Assembly: GCA_016806645.1 (NCBI GenBank)
Contig: JACSYO010001502.1
Coordinates: forward strand, 945,501 to 1,009,500
Origin: Ophiodon elongatus
Lineage: Eukaryota > Chordata > Actinopteri > Perciformes > Hexagrammidae
DNA: 64,000 nt
Direction: 5' to 3'
In this document: positions 12,706-25,544 of the stretch, one piece after another
Numbering within the stretch: position 1 is the stretch's first letter
How the letters are laid out: every line of letters starts with the position of its first letter
Translations under genes and position numbers: made by a program
Notes under the pieces: generated by a model
Databases searched by the model: none
What the model was told of the DNA's origin: nothing
Seen by the model: the letters and a program-made list of their open reading frames with translations, nothing else

Positions 12706-14580
12706 TGAAATAATTAGCAAAGTCACACATTGATGGTACAAAACAGTGCGTTTTAGAAGGGCGCTTGGCCATTGACACAGCTGGTTAAATTTTCACACCT
12801 GTCTTTGACTCTGCCCCACTGAAAAAAACTTGATATGCAGGGATTTAGCTGAAAAGGTTGCTGTGACCTCGTCCACGCTCACATCTAGTCCATCCTATTA
12901 CCGTGGTGTTAATATTAATCTTGTGCTGATAAGATTAGATATTACTCTTCTAATAACTATAATATGTCGACCCATATGTTCAATTTCACATCCTGATTCC
13001 AATCTAAAAGCTCCATTATAATATACAAATCTTGTAGTAACGGTGCGTTTGAGGCAGCAACAGTTTCGAGGCAGTGATACTTTTTTTTGTCAACAATATC
13101 TCAGGGGTCATCTAATATTGCTTACAAGACATACTTGAATAAAACTGAAATGCAAAGGTGTAGTTTACCTCTTGTTCTTCTTACCATTGTAATATCCTGA
13201 GTGGTCAAACCACCGTTTTTAATTTAGCCCATGAAGGTCCTTTTCTTGCCATGAAGATTATTTTTATTTTCATTACGCATAAGTGAAGGGAAAGGTGAAA
13301 CAGGCAATACTGTCACACTTTTATCCAATGACTAAATACAAAAATCATACACCTGTAATAGAGAAATATTGCAGTATATACTTTGTGTTCATTTCTGCTA
13401 ACCACAGGCACCAATAATCATTCTTCCACTCCAGAAAGTCCTCATTTGATCTTGCATTTGTCATCATTGCAGTATAAAAAATGCTCCCGCTGACAAATTA
13501 ATTTGAAGAACTTGAGTTGAATTTATGCATTTAAAGGCCCGAACTAAAAACAAATATATCATACTTCGTAATCTGGTACTGTATCAACATCATCTGTTAT
13601 GGCTCCTCTTGTCCTAAGACATTTCGGGTGATGTAATTGGTAATTGTTTTAAAGAACCAATTGGATGGAGGACAAAGTATAAAAACAAAAAGTGTGTAGA
13701 GAAAGTGAGTGACATAAAATACAATTCTCTGACTTAATTTACATTTAGGACATACATGGCAGTTAAATGACATGCTCCTTTGACAACCAGGCCACGAGGA
13801 GGATTTTTTTTTTCTTTCTTCTTTTAGCAGCAAATTATATTTTGTGACAGGACTTTCCTTTATATCATGGCGCAGTGAAATCATGACAGATTACTGACAC
13901 ATGCTGCAGTCCAGTGGAGAGAAGCTATTATACAATTAGCCTATAACATGTTATGATACGTTAGCTTGTGTCCCTTGTTTGCTCATGCATTTATTCACGC
14001 CTGTTACATATATTAATGAAAACATAGATACTTAAGAGTAAATTTTCTTAATATTCAGTTCTATTGTATAAAATAACCTGCAGCATAAAGATATCATTGC
14101 TGTTATTATAGTGTCTAAGCTTGTTTACTTAAAGTGCATCAAATGATTGACACAGTTTAATCCATGCATGCTTAACCATCTCAAACACGCCCACTTCTGC
14201 TGGCAGTAGCTTCTAAGCAAAGCTCTCACACGGGAATTGAAAATGCATATGTAACAAACATAGAGCTGGACATTGTCATGTCGGCGCACAATGAGCGTGA
14301 ACGTCTTGTCTGCCTCTGAACGTTTTGTTGTTGTATATCAATTCCCCCAGAGATAAATAAAATTTCATTATGTTACTAATAAAGTCATGTTTTTATTATT
14401 ACCCCACAGTACATATGGACCAAAAGTGAAGAGAGTGCTTCTCATTACTTTTGTTAATGGCACATCAGCACTAATTGAAACAAGTAGTGCCGCCGTTCGC
14501 TTTGGGCGTGGCTGTTAATGTTATTTGAGGGGAGCAGAGTGAAGGACACACACACACTTTATGATTAGCTTTCATTATTC
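12706..14580. other. No gene recognised
   Basis: A+T-rich sequence with short, domain-free open frames, the longest 95 codons on - at 13597-13884. No repeat was recognised. Confidence 0.5.
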
Positions 14581-14599
14581 TAAAAGCTGAACTAGCGTG

Positions 14600-14900
14600 T
14601 ACCAGAACTTACGTTAATGCTGTGTTGAACTGCTCGCTCAAAGTCATTTCTTTAATGCTAGGCAAATGGCTCTGTAATTTTCGCAGGCCGTTAATTCTTC
14701 ATTCTTTATTTATGAGACGCTCTGGCTCCTGCAAATATTTATTTGCATTAGTCATTTCAATTTTACAGATTGGACTTGATCGACTTCATTCAATGACAGC
14801 GACAGTAGAATATGAAAGGTATGTCTGGCTGCTCTTCTTTACACAAGGAATCAGGGCTCTTATTTCTGCACCCCATAACGTGTTTTATTGATTATTTCGT
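14600..14900. promoter_or_regulatory. Candidate conserved non-coding element
   Basis: The block has the texture of a vertebrate developmental enhancer: no simple repeats and many homeobox/POU/Fox-type words such as GCCGTTAATTC, TTTATTTATGAG, AAATATTTATTTGCATTAG and CAATTTTACAG. An 89-codon open frame runs through it on + (14622-14891) but shows no domain. This is an inference from composition only; alignment to other fish genomes would decide. Confidence 0.3.
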
Positions 14901-14929
14901 TTTGTCAGGTCATTTGAAAACATTTTTTT

Positions 14930-15020
14930 TTACATTACATTATGTTTATTTAGCTACCACTTTTATCCAAAGTGACTTAAAATAAGTGCATACAACTGGG
15001 TGGAACAGCAAGCATTGCAA
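14930..15020. repeat. Fragment of a common teleost interspersed repeat
   Basis: The words TTACATTACATTATG, TTATTTAGCTACCACTTTTATCC and AAAGTGACTTAAAATAAGTGCAT closely follow a very common fish repeat (TTATTTAGC-GACGCTTTTATCCAAAGCGACTTACAATAAGTGCAT). The CpG-containing positions of that consensus have mostly decayed here. I cannot assign the class with confidence. Confidence 0.65.
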
Positions 15021-16270
15021 GAATCATGAAGTACATGATCTTCATCAAATATGCTGATTTATTTTAACTGCTACATTTAGAGACATACGTGGGCTGAAGC
15101 TAGCTCAGCATACTTGTACATGGAGGGTCAAAATCTGTCAAATTTAACTTAGTGTCTGCATTCTTCACAAACTTTATCTGTTTGGTTTGCATGTATAGGC
15201 TTTTCAGAGAAGGCATTCTGTCAGCTACTTCTTGTAGTGTAGTCAAGATTTCCTCTGAGCTTTTTTTATTGGCCACCGTTACACGCAGTGTGCAATGTAA
15301 ATTTATTGCAACAGCATCTTTGAGGTCGTTTGAGCAGCTGCTTATGTAAAGCGCAAAGGACCCAGCTGATGCAATAAGTATTTACTGAAGCACAGAAGCG
15401 AATTTCCTCTCTGCTGGAAATTCAATATGTAACAGTTGTCATTTCCAATTATTCAGACTGAGTAGGTGGCAGGTGATTGACCCTGTAAACATATTTTGTG
15501 CCTGAAGACGTGTGAAACCAGCCAACAACAATGCTAATGGACAGCCTGTAGTGGTCTGCCTCTGTCTCCGATGCTTCTGCTGCATTGCAATGATCTTTGC
15601 TTGTGTGACACGTAGCTGTTGCTTGTTCTCAACTGAGTACAGTATTTTATAGCAAATATTATATCTGAGGTGCAGGGAATCCCTTGTGAACCCATAATAA
15701 TACGAGCACAATGATTAATACTATTAGTAAGTGTAAAAGTGTTTGTGCAAGCAGACCTTATTAACATATGGGAAGGATGAATCAGGTTAACAGGTTCATG
15801 GCTTTGGCAAAGAAAAACGGAGAACGTCTGTTCTGGCAGTGAATCACTGTTTTGTTTTGTGCATTTAGAAATTAGAAAATGCTGTTTGGGTTTATACTGT
15901 TGTAGCCTGCGGAGTGTATTTTTGCAGGTCTAACCATCTAAAACAGCCTGTTTCAAACTATTAGATCAGATTCTAATAAAACAGAATATTTCATATCAAC
16001 TGAAGGTGGCCAAATTGGGATTTTTCAGTAGTATTAGACAGGCAATCAAACACTCCAAACTTTTAATCAAAAACTGTATGCATGTAGGAAAGACACAAAG
16101 CAAGGAATTAGAGATTCTGTTCAGAATAATGTTTAGTGAATAGCATCTTTATAGCGGGCAACTTTTTAGCAAGCCAATTATGTTTCTCTTCGGTTTCTCC
16201 TTTTGTATCGTTAGACTAGTTTAGGAATATATTGTTTGTAGATGATTATATATGTACATGCCAGAAAATG
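15021..16270. other. No gene recognised
   Basis: Short overlapping frames on both strands (65 codons at 15152-15349 on +; 90 and 77 codons near 15439-15767 on -). No domain, RNA gene or repeat family was recognised. Confidence 0.5.
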
Positions 16271-16274
16271 CTGA

Positions 16275-16301
16275 GGGGGGGGTGGCGGTGGGGGGGGGGG
16301 G
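16275..16301 (+). repeat. G-rich tract, possible G-quadruplex
   Basis: G8, TGGCGGT, then G12. The two long runs can be split into four G-tracts, so a quadruplex is possible on the + strand. Confidence 0.8.
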
Positions 16302-16441
16302 CAGTGATCCCAATTTTGTGTCCTTTTTTTCCCTACTGTATTCATGAATCATTAAATTTCAAATGAAATAACGAAGAATATGCCACAGAAATCCAACCCA
16401 TCCCGAGGATGTTGAAATACATGTGCTTTGGCATCTGAGAG

Positions 16442-16442
<1 letters not shown>

Positions 16443-16488
<46 letters not shown>
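16443..16488. repeat. (TG)23 microsatellite
   Basis: A perfect TG dinucleotide array followed by CGCGCAC. Alternating purine/pyrimidine, able to adopt Z-DNA. Confidence 0.97.
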
Positions 16489-16494
<6 letters not shown>

Positions 16495-16540
16495 CAAGTA
16501 AACGAGTGCATTCTCAGATACTATTGGCTTTCACACTGTG

Positions 16541-16595
16541 AAGTTTCCTGATGGCTATCAGGAAACTTGGTGCTCTAATTGATTTGGATCAATTA
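16541..16595. repeat. Two adjacent perfect hairpins
   Basis: Positions 16541-16551 (AAGTTTCCTGA) and 16558-16568 (TCAGGAAACTT) form an 11-bp perfect stem with a 6-base loop. Eight bases further on, TAATTGAT (16576-16583) pairs with ATCAATTA (16588-16595) around a TTGG loop. Both are exact. No function is known to me. Confidence 0.75.
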
Positions 16596-17339
16596 CAGCT
16601 GACTCCTGGTTGTCATCAAGAAGAGAGGATCAATATTCTAACTCTTGCCAAGAGAGGTCAAAAGCATTTTGCACGCAAACTGCGCTGCACATGTGAAGTA
16701 TGGCCATGGAGAAGATGCTTGTCGAATCAACATTAAACAGGCTATCGCTTTAAAAAATAATGTAGGTCAAATGAATGAGACAAAAATGCCTTTTACTCCT
16801 GCAGAATTAAGCTGTTAATAGACCAATTAATTTCAAGTTGAAAGAAAGAAAACACACTGGCTGATATTTGTAGCTTAATTAGCAACACTCGTTAGAATGA
16901 CGGCTTAAGACGTCACAAATCTCCCAAAACTGCCGAAGCTCCACACAGCAAATGGAAATCGGCAGTTGTGAGACTAGAACCTTGGCCTTTGCTTTAAACT
17001 AGATGAGGATAAACATCAACTAGCATCCATTATAGGCCATGCAGATGGATATCAGAACACCGAAGCCAAGCGTGCTGAAAACGACCTTGAATGGGGGATG
17101 TTGTAATGGATCACTCTCTGTGTAAGTACTCATTTTGTGCTCTGTAGATGAGCATTAAAAGGACAAATCTGTGCCATTTGGTACTGGACCACGCTAGAGA
17201 TGACTAACCGGCAACACATTACAGATTTTCTACTGCTGGAATAATAGCAGAGGCAGGGTCAAATTGGTGGCATTTTATATTTTTGCAACATGAGCACCTT
17301 TTTAGACCGGAACAAAGCATCACATTAGTTCAAGCAGCT

Positions 17340-17660
17340 CACAGAAGTCATACGCGCTGTGTCACCTGGCCATCAGTAGATCAAAACAAATGCAAAACAC
17401 ATTCAATGGATCACCTTTCAGACATGGTGGTCCATTTGATATAGGCTGCGGTCTCCTCATAGACCCATACAGTTTCAAACATTCTGACGCTGCCCGGCCC
17501 TTTCGAGTCTCCCAGTCAACACGGCCGGCCTTTGGTCTCGGGTGCTTTTCTCATAATGACACAGATGTTCCACAAAACCCTTGTAACCATGACACGGGTC
17601 TGTACCATCGTCGTTTACGCCATTAGGGAGAGACTGGAGGCATGAAGAAATGGTTAGCGA
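17340..17660. promoter_or_regulatory. Candidate conserved non-coding element, relatively G+C-rich
   Basis: This block has several CpG dinucleotides (GTCATACGCGCTG, GACGCTGCCCGGCCC, ACGGCCGGCC, CATCGTCGTTTACGCC) in an A+T-rich setting, and open frames of 78 (+) and 72 (-) codons in opposite directions. It could be a regulatory element or an unrecognised exon. No domain or good splice pair supports coding. Confidence 0.3.
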
Positions 17661-17697
17661 GGCTTCGTCAGCATTTCCTTTCAACGTCTCCAAAGGC

Positions 17698-17935
17698 GAG
17701 GCAAGTTTATTTATTTATTTAGAAACAAGCAACAAGGCAGTTCAAAGTGCTTTACATAAAACATCAAAAGCTCCAAGACATAGTGCAAAAGAAACGCATC
17801 ATAAAAGGACATTCGATTACATTTAAAGACGGTCATTAAAGAGCCAAAAGAATAGAAAATTAAAACGAGCTATGGTGGAATAAAACAGGTATTAAATACA
17901 ATAATAAAAGTAAGAGTGCAGTGGAAAACAAGCTT
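17698..17935 (-). mobile_element. L2-type LINE 3' UTR, minus strand
   Basis: Read on -, the fragment ends with TTTATGTAAAGCACTTTGAAC, TGCCTTGTTGC and an AAATAAATAAACTTGCC tail, the typical 3' terminus of fish L2-type LINEs. On + this appears as GGCAAGTTTATTTATTTATTTAG followed by AAGGCAGTTCAAAGTGCTTTACATAAAACATC. The stretch to about 17935, with its TAAAAGAGCCAAAAGAATAG and AAAGTAAGAGTGCAGTGGAAAA words, fits the same 3' UTR. No reverse transcriptase coding remains. Confidence 0.8.
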
Positions 17936-18304
17936 TCTTTATGACTATTTTCTTACAAATGGAAACATTAGATTGCAGAGCGGTGCAGTGACTGCATGCA
18001 GCATCTGAGAAGTCATGTCCTCACAGCAAAGTTGCCAACTTTTCACACATTTGTGTTTTAAAAAAAATGCAGCGAATGTATTGCTGGCTAACAAGATGCA
18101 TGCTGCCGTGTAAGATTTGGTAAAGCTTTCCATGACGCCCGTCTATAATGCATTATAAACATAAATATCTAAAGTGCCTAATAACAATAATCGTAACACA
18201 TTATTGTAATAATCATTTTATCATGACTTTCACGGTCAAGTATCATCAAACCTTATAATTCCTAGTCACTAACTGACATTTTGCTTCAGCATGGATCATA
18301 GTGT

Positions 18305-18960
18305 ATTATAATAATAATACATTTTATTTACATAGCGCTTTTCAAAGTTCTCATACACACTTTACAAACATTAAAATCATCATAAAAGAGATATACACTA
18401 AAAACATGGAACATACATTAGAAATATATTAAAAGCACTTCTGAAAAGGTGGGTTTTGATTTGTGATTTGAATATACAAAAAGGTCAGTGCGGTCTCGGA
18501 TGTGTTTGGGGAGAGAGTTCCAGAGGGAGGGGGCAGCTATGGAGAAGGCTCTGTCACCCCATGTCCGGTGCTTGGTCCTGAGTGGGATATAAAGGAGGTT
18601 GGCAGTGTGGTGGTGGAGCAGGTCGGTGAGGTAGGAGGGGGCCTGGTTGTGGAGGGCTTTGTGAGTGAGGAGAAGGACTTTGTATTGGATCCGTTGTGGG
18701 ACGGGGAGCCAGTGGAAGTTCTGGAGAACAGGGGTGATGTGATCAGGGGAGCGGGAGTGGTTGAGCAGGCGAGCAGCAGAGTTCTGAATGTACTGGAGTT
18801 TATTTAGATATACTGTTACAGTAGTCAATTCTGGAGGTGATGAAGGCGTGGATCAGAGTTTCGGCAGCAGATGAGGAGAGTGATGGGCAGAGACGAGCTA
18901 TGTTTTTTAAGTGAAAAAAGGCAGTTCTGGTGATTTGATTATAATTCCCATGGATGTAAT
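18305..18960 (-). pseudogene. 5'-truncated L2/CR1-type LINE, reverse transcriptase C-terminus
   Basis: Two overlapping minus frames (19042 down to 18800, then 18828 down to 18418) carry the end of a LINE reverse transcriptase protein. Recognisable blocks are AETLIHAFITSRIDYCNSI in the first frame, then LQYIQNSAARLL, HWLPVPQRIQYKVLLLTHKA and AAPSLWNSLPKHIRDRTDL in the second, in the order expected for the thumb and C-terminal region of L2/CR1-like proteins. A frameshift near 18800-18828 breaks the frame, and the 5' part is lost beyond about 18960. The 3' UTR runs to about 18305 and ends in AGCGCTATGTAAATAAAATG followed by ATTATTATT. The + frame at 18502-18807 is only its antisense shadow. The copy is inactive. 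Confidence 0.88.
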
Positions 18961-19740
18961 ACATCATCCTCTTTTTACTATGCATTATACCAGTGATTTG
19001 TAATGCATAATATGCATAGTATGACAAGTCACAAGCGGTCATTGTATGCTTTAAGTAAAGTAGAAAATAATGTTATAACATTTTGTATGCACAGATTTAA
19101 TTATCTTTTTTTTTTACTTTACTTAAAGTGAACAATAACCACTTGGAGTAACTTATTATCTTATTAAGAGCCAAATATGGTGTTGAAAATGTCTAGAAAT
19201 ACAAATGTTATTCTGTGTATATATTGGGTAGCGCTGTATTAATACCCTGGACTCGGGTATAGAGGTACTGAAATCAGTGTCGTTGTCAGGTGTTTGACCC
19301 CGGAAGGACAAAGGGTTTTGACGGCTTTTGCGGTAACAGTTTTGTTGTCTTTCTGTAAATGGTGCGTTTGATTGTTGGTGAAAAGAAATTGACTGGTTTT
19401 AAGTTGTTGCACGCTGAAGCAAATACACAGACTTTCACTCTAGAAAACTTGTCTGTGGATGTTGTACTTAATGTAACGCACATCAATGGTAACGCAATGT
19501 AACTTATGCTTACAACCAGGGCGTCAACCAGGTCCCTCCTGAGGGAAAGACCCCTCAGTAGCCTACAGTCCTTGACTGGGCTCCTTTAACAATAACAGTG
19601 ACTATATTGCAGCATAAGAAGATTACAAAGTATTACATAAGCATGCTTATAATGCATGTAGACATGGGCTTCATAGAAAAAGTTAAAATGTGTGTACATG
19701 TTAAAGTTGAATGCATCAATCTGGTGAACTTTGAGAGTTA
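18961..19740. other. No feature recognised
   Basis: A+T-rich DNA. TATGCATTATA and TAATGCATAATATGCATA-like words at about 18978-19020 are partly palindromic. No gene is supported. Confidence 0.45.
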
Positions 19741-19945
19741 AATTAATAGGCTAGTTCCATGAAGAACTTTGTCCCTGACGCACTGAGGACGGTCCGACCT
19801 GGTTTACAGTTGGTCTGGGAGCAGGGGGCCTGGGGGCCGGTCCCACAAGTGGATCCTCCCACATCGAGCGGCCGTCTACGACCCTCCAAATCAAATCCCC
19901 TGGTCAGACTGCGTGAATTGCCACAGGAACTGTCTTGGTAAAATA
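19741..19945. other. G+C-rich 200-bp island of unknown nature
   Basis: A short G+C-rich block in A+T-rich surroundings, open for 60 codons on + (19759-19941) and 75 on - (19743-19970). The + reading is rich in Pro, Arg and Trp but matches no domain I know. It could be an old exon, retrocopy or transposon piece, or a conserved element. Confidence 0.35.
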
Positions 19946-20544
19946 CTAGGGAAACACTAAAATGCAACAAGACAGTGGGCTTAGCTGAGCGGATTAATAC
20001 TAAGCTGTTTCACTTGTTTCCAGTCTTTTTGCAAAGATGGGCCAAACACACCGCAGACCTATGTAAGATGTCAGACCAATATATTCCACTCAATGTTTTA
20101 GAGTTCTTTTAACAATGTAATTGAGCAATTGTCTTTGCGGTCTAATTACACACAAGCAATGAACAAGGGAAATGAGTATCACAAGGGAAGGTAACAAACA
20201 GTCAATTGTCTGCATGTGAGTGATAATTATTGTTGCAGAATCTTTTGAATGAAAGGTTTGTTCAACAATAGTCATTATGCATTAATTGGAGAGCACCTGT
20301 TTTTTGTAAATAACATTTGAATAACATTTGAATTGTGCCACAAATGTATTTAGAACTTGAACGTCCTGCCTTATTTGCTGTATTGCTTGTCAGTAACTTT
20401 GGATACATCAGCATTGATACAGTGTAGGTCCTTTATCATTCCATCAGCAATTGTAGAATTTCCAGTTGACACTGATGTAATTAGACATGGTCGTGCTTAT
20501 TACTTTAATTCATAAAAAAAACATGTGGCGTTGCACTTTTTTCC

Positions 20545-20975
20545 CCATGAGCAAAAGCTGTTGATGGTACCTGGTACTTTTATTGGTACCAGCTCCGTCG
20601 AGGTTCCAAGGGAGCTGAGCCGATACTAAAAGGTGGAGTTATTTCATTGCAGACCACTGATTGCACAGTAAAAATTGTCACTAGAACTGTCACTTGAGCG
20701 AAACAGGAAATCTCGCACCAACACACTATTTTTAATTAGCCAAGCTACCGTCCACAGCGGCTGCAGTTATTTCATTCACTCAACCCAGATAAAGAAGAAA
20801 AGACAACCAGCAAAGTGGTGCTGTACGTTACGCTGTACAATTGACAAAGTTGCAGATATAGGAATTCTCAGTGAGTCTCATTGAAGCCGATGACTTGACA
20901 TAATTTCACGCGGTCTTGCTGTGGCTATCAGCTGAGAATACTGCCTACAATGAGTTGATGCTATCCGCAGTGGAA
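20545..20975. repeat. Degraded non-autonomous DNA transposon of fish type
   Basis: The words GGTACCTGGTACTTTTATTGG, TACCAGCTCCGTCGAGGTTCC, AGCTGAGCCGATACTAAAAG, GTGGAGTT and CAGACCACTGATTG follow a widespread fish repeat. A CAGTGGAAAA-type word near the right side (20971) fits its far end. The middle has drifted. The 69-codon + frame here (20675-20884) has no domain. The family is recognised from memory only; bounds are approximate. Confidence 0.55.
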
Positions 20976-23900
20976 AACAAAATAAACAAAAAGGTGAGTC
21001 TCGTCGAACCAAACCATGCAACGTAAATGAGGCAATAGTCTGACTGTCTCACAGTCACTGGGTGCTTGATTTAAAGTCCAGCAATAAGCACCCCAACGAG
21101 AGAACACGCTCTCCCTCACATGAACGCCTACACAAAAGACACACTCACTCATAAATAAAGACTCCCACACAGACAAGCATGCAGTTCCACACAGAATAAC
21201 AGCAATAACGGGGCTTCTATTAGAAATACTGACATACTGTAATATACTCCATATATCCAGCAAACAAAAGCAGAAAATGTTACAATATGAAAGAGGTGTA
21301 AAGCGGCTGTACCTGAAACAGGCATGCAGAATGGATTACAGAATGTTCCTGTCGGTGACCTATGTACAAGTGAAATTGCTGTAAGTCAAGAGCATACCTG
21401 ACATGTTTCAGCCATTTAGGATCCTATTAAAAATATGTCTCTTGTCAGAGTATTGTTGGGTTTAAGTGTATGTTGTACTGACACCCTGTTCAGTTTATTC
21501 TGACCATGTTTGCTGTGTGGCGCTTTTGGTGGTCTGCCGATTGTGGATTAGGCCTCTTTAAGATTACATCATTGTGATGAGGTAACATTCTTGAGCAAGA
21601 AAGAGCCAATTGGGTAACAATGGATGACAATGAGAGCAGAATTTGAAGTAGAGTGGATTGCAGTTTTCATTAGGAACTACGACCACAGCAGGATCTGTGG
21701 ATTATACTGACTATAGTGTTTTTCATAAATGTTGAAATTGTACCAGTGCCTACAGAGTAAACACATAGGTGTATGCTGTGTTGCTCAATGGCTTCTTTAG
21801 CTATCCCCTGGGACAGTTTGCAAATGTAATTGAGGTTAATCTTCCATGCATAGTGGCTATTAAAAAAGACAACAAGAGAATAACTTTTCATTGATCCAAC
21901 AATAATCCTTCAAATCAAAAAAGAGAACTTTGGAATCAACTGGTCTGACATTTATTTATTGCCTCTGAAGACACTTTTTCTTGAAAAACAAATCATAACA
22001 GGGACTGCTGGAACCTGAATGACTTTTGGACATGAAAATGTTCAGCTGTGGACAATCCAAATCTTGGTGATGAAAATGTCATAGGTCCACTGTACTCTTA
22101 TAGTAATTGTACAGTACGAACTCTGGGTGACTTATTGATCATGTTGCTTGCCATTTGAATGTACTGCAAGATTACATCACAAGGACAATTATGTATATTT
22201 TTAACTTCTGTTGCTTCAGCTAAAAGGACAGATTTTCATCCTTATAATAAATTCATGTGGGTCAAGTAGAGGACTGCACAAGCAGAAAGCCACTTTATTA
22301 CAAAGTCCAAGTGCCAATTGCATGCTTCAGTAAGAAACATAGATTCCCTTTAAAAAGTTGTTCAATCCCTGATCTCACATGAGAATAAAATTCTTTGCTG
22401 ACATGCTGTTGACAAAGTATCTAGCAACACTGTTACTGGTCATACATGTTCAATTGGCACTTTATAATCATGTAATATTTTAAGTCTTAAATATGGCACA
22501 GTCATTTTAGAGAGTGAGTGTTTCTCTCAGAATGTTCTACCTTCAATAAGAATGCGGTTAAAGATGCAGTAAGTTGATGATCCTCAATGTTAAAGAAACT
22601 ACATTACAGTTGATTGTGATACCCAAGGATGTTGTGGACCAATCCAAATGCTGGTAGTAGTACAATTAAATCTCAAATGACACTGACAGCGAGGAGAGTT
22701 CCTTACATGGTGACCAGATAATTGACATGAATGTGAGTTGAGGCCACGGTAGCAATTTCGTGTTTCAACACAAATTGTCACTTTCAGAAAAAGATAGAAC
22801 TCAATTGACATTTATCAGCATGTTTTATTTTCTCTGCTGTACCTAATTCAAGGGAACTGAAGAGAGCATGACACATTCCCATTCACCTGTAAAAATGCTA
22901 TAATTATGGTATGAGTTTGACAATATGAGTAACTTTTGAGAAATAACAATTCAGCAGATACCCAGTACTCAATTTGAGAAAATCCAGATTATATTTGATG
23001 CTTATAATTGCGACTGAAATGCATGGCGAACATGTGACAATGGCTGCACTAATGAACAGAGCAATAAGACTGCTATCCAGTCACTCCAGTGTGTTTCATA
23101 CTGCCTTTGCAAATTGAAATGGGCCAGTTTCAAGATTGCTCTCTAAAACATAAAAGAAATACGTGAGAACTTCAATGTTCTGTTTTCAGCAACATAATTC
23201 AAAATGTTCAGAAGTGGAGTTTAACATGTATTGTGGTGGATGATTGGCATTCAAAACACAGATACCTAACTTTTACTCTCTCTAATTCAGTTTAAAATGA
23301 AAAGAAAACTGGTTTCTGTCCTCCAGGGGTTAGTAATAATCCTATTTACACTGCACACATCCTATTTGTTGGTGGAGACCTAATACAGAGCTAAAAGTGA
23401 GTGAATATTGGACTGAATTGTTCAATTAGACGGCTGGAAATATGACTGAATTCTAATGTTGCTCCGTATCTGGATATTTAAAGGAGCATTGTTTGCAAAC
23501 AAGCTCACCATTAAAGGTCCATAATTCAAGATTGAGATCATTTCAATTGCCTTGCAACATGGTGTTGCCTTAGCCAGCTGCTCGTAGCCAACAGTTCAAA
23601 GTGAGGCAAACCAGCTGACAGAGTTAACAGCGTTAACCCGAGGGTGAACTGAAGGATGAATGCTACGCTTGGTTGGGACGGCGTTATCAGCTGCAACCGC
23701 AATATGAGAGCAGTGAAGAGTGGTGGGTGAGCTAGCCAGTGGGGCACGTTCACACGCACAAACATGTATGAAGATACACTAAAAGCAGCTCCAGCTGGGC
23801 TATGCCAACAAATCAATGAGAAGCTTGGATAACAATGCACGCAGAGGGAGAGTGACTTCATTCTCTGCTCAGGTAGACAGGCTTTACGTAACCTGAAAAA

Positions 23901-25540
23901 GGCCCCTATAGTTCCTCACCACACCATAGCATGGAGTGCTACCTTTGATGAGAAATGTGTTTCAGTAGCAAGTGTCTGCAAGTTAAATCACACAGATCCA
24001 TTCTCCACACACACAATGATAATTGCTGCTCATAAAAGTACTGCCGTATCCTGTAGTGTGCATAGACATGACATTCTAGTCAGCTGCAAGTGGCAAAATG
24101 TGCACACAGGTGTTAAAACAGGAAATTACAAAGTTACCATTCGAAGGTGTTGAAGTGTTTCACTTGCTTTACAATGTTTAGTAACTGAGGAGTTAAATCT
24201 TCTGGCTAAATCTTCAGACTGGAACCACAACTGGCTAAGCACAGCCTCAAACAAAGGACGTAAAATGAGTCATTTTTATTGAGTGGTCAATAAAATTGTT
24301 TATCTAGTATTTATGGGAATTATGGTTTTTACTCTGTTTTGAAAATGGTAGATCATTAACAATGCAGATTTATAACAATGGAGTAGATTTAAATATATCA
24401 ATTCCAACATTTGAATTACGTTAGAACGGTGAAGATCACGGACAATATGCGTTGGTAATAGAAGAGGAGAGAGATGCGGAATGGAGAGGTGTGTTTTTAG
24501 TGTTAGCTGAAAGAGGAGTACGGCCTCTTTGCTAGAGAGGGAAGATTGAAATGTCATCAGAGAACGGGGAGTTGCGAGGAGAGTCTTCGGCACATACAGT
24601 GATTACAGGTTACTGCAGACAAACAGACATGCCAAGTGCTCAGTTGCTCTAAACTGCGGGTCACAATAGCAAAGCACACGGGTGGTTTATAGTTTTAGGA
24701 TTTCAATTGGTTTATCCTGGTCTACTAGCATTTAATACAATTTGCATGATAACATTTTTTTAAATAACTGTTATATTCTAAACTGATTCTTTAGGCAATC
24801 TGACAGGACAACATATAACCTGAAAGCAACATGTTTTGTGTGCAGCTTTACTTATTTTTTAAACAGGTCACTTAGTTTAATGTGGCATAGCCGTAATCCA
24901 GTTCATGGTGGAGGAAAAAATATTAACATATTTGTGTAAAATCAAAAGTAATGCATTTTAGACTTTCAGACTAATTTTGCAAAATGTATATGAGCTCTTG
25001 TGGAATTCACTGTAGTAATAATGGGCAGGTGAAACATTTGGCTATGTAGAAACTTTATGCCAAATTCTGGATTGATCCTCTTCTTTTGTTTGGAAGACGC
25101 ACCACAGCTTTTCAAGGCTATAACCCAAGACCAGTGTAAAATGTAAAATGTAAAAGTTTCCATGTGAGCTCAAAAAAAGTTGCATGTAGTTCATGTGCTT
25201 CTAATCTGATTTTGTAATAATCCAAATATTATGAAAAACAAAACATCTGTAGTTTTTTGCTGTTCAAATGAATTAGAAAACACCAAGGCTACTAATATGA
25301 GGATAGTAAATGTTACTGTTCATTTTCAGGACATTTGCTGTCTTTGCCGTTTGAGGCACACGAGCGAATCCTGTACAGCTGGCTCTAAAAGACAAAACAT
25401 TGCTTTTGAAATGTTCCTCTTAAAGTAATTACCTGTGGCTCCCTGATAAATGGACAACCCACCAAACTGCCAGGCACTTACTAAAAGATGGTGTAATAAA
25501 CCCACCTAGCATTAACATGTAGGTGTAAGAGGACCTCTGT
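20976..25540. other. 4.5 kb without a recognised gene
   Basis: Evenly A+T-rich sequence. The largest frames are 107 codons (-, 23538-23861), 100 codons (-, 20961-21263) and 97 codons (-, 24300-24593). None shows a domain, and all lack supporting splice structure. The stretch about 23570-23780 has a higher CpG content and may be an old repeat that I cannot name. Confidence 0.45.
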
Positions 25541-25544
25541 AAGA

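Noticed and set aside
18502..18807. 101-codon Gly/Val-rich + frame
   Set aside because: It is the antisense of the LINE reverse transcriptase fragment on -.
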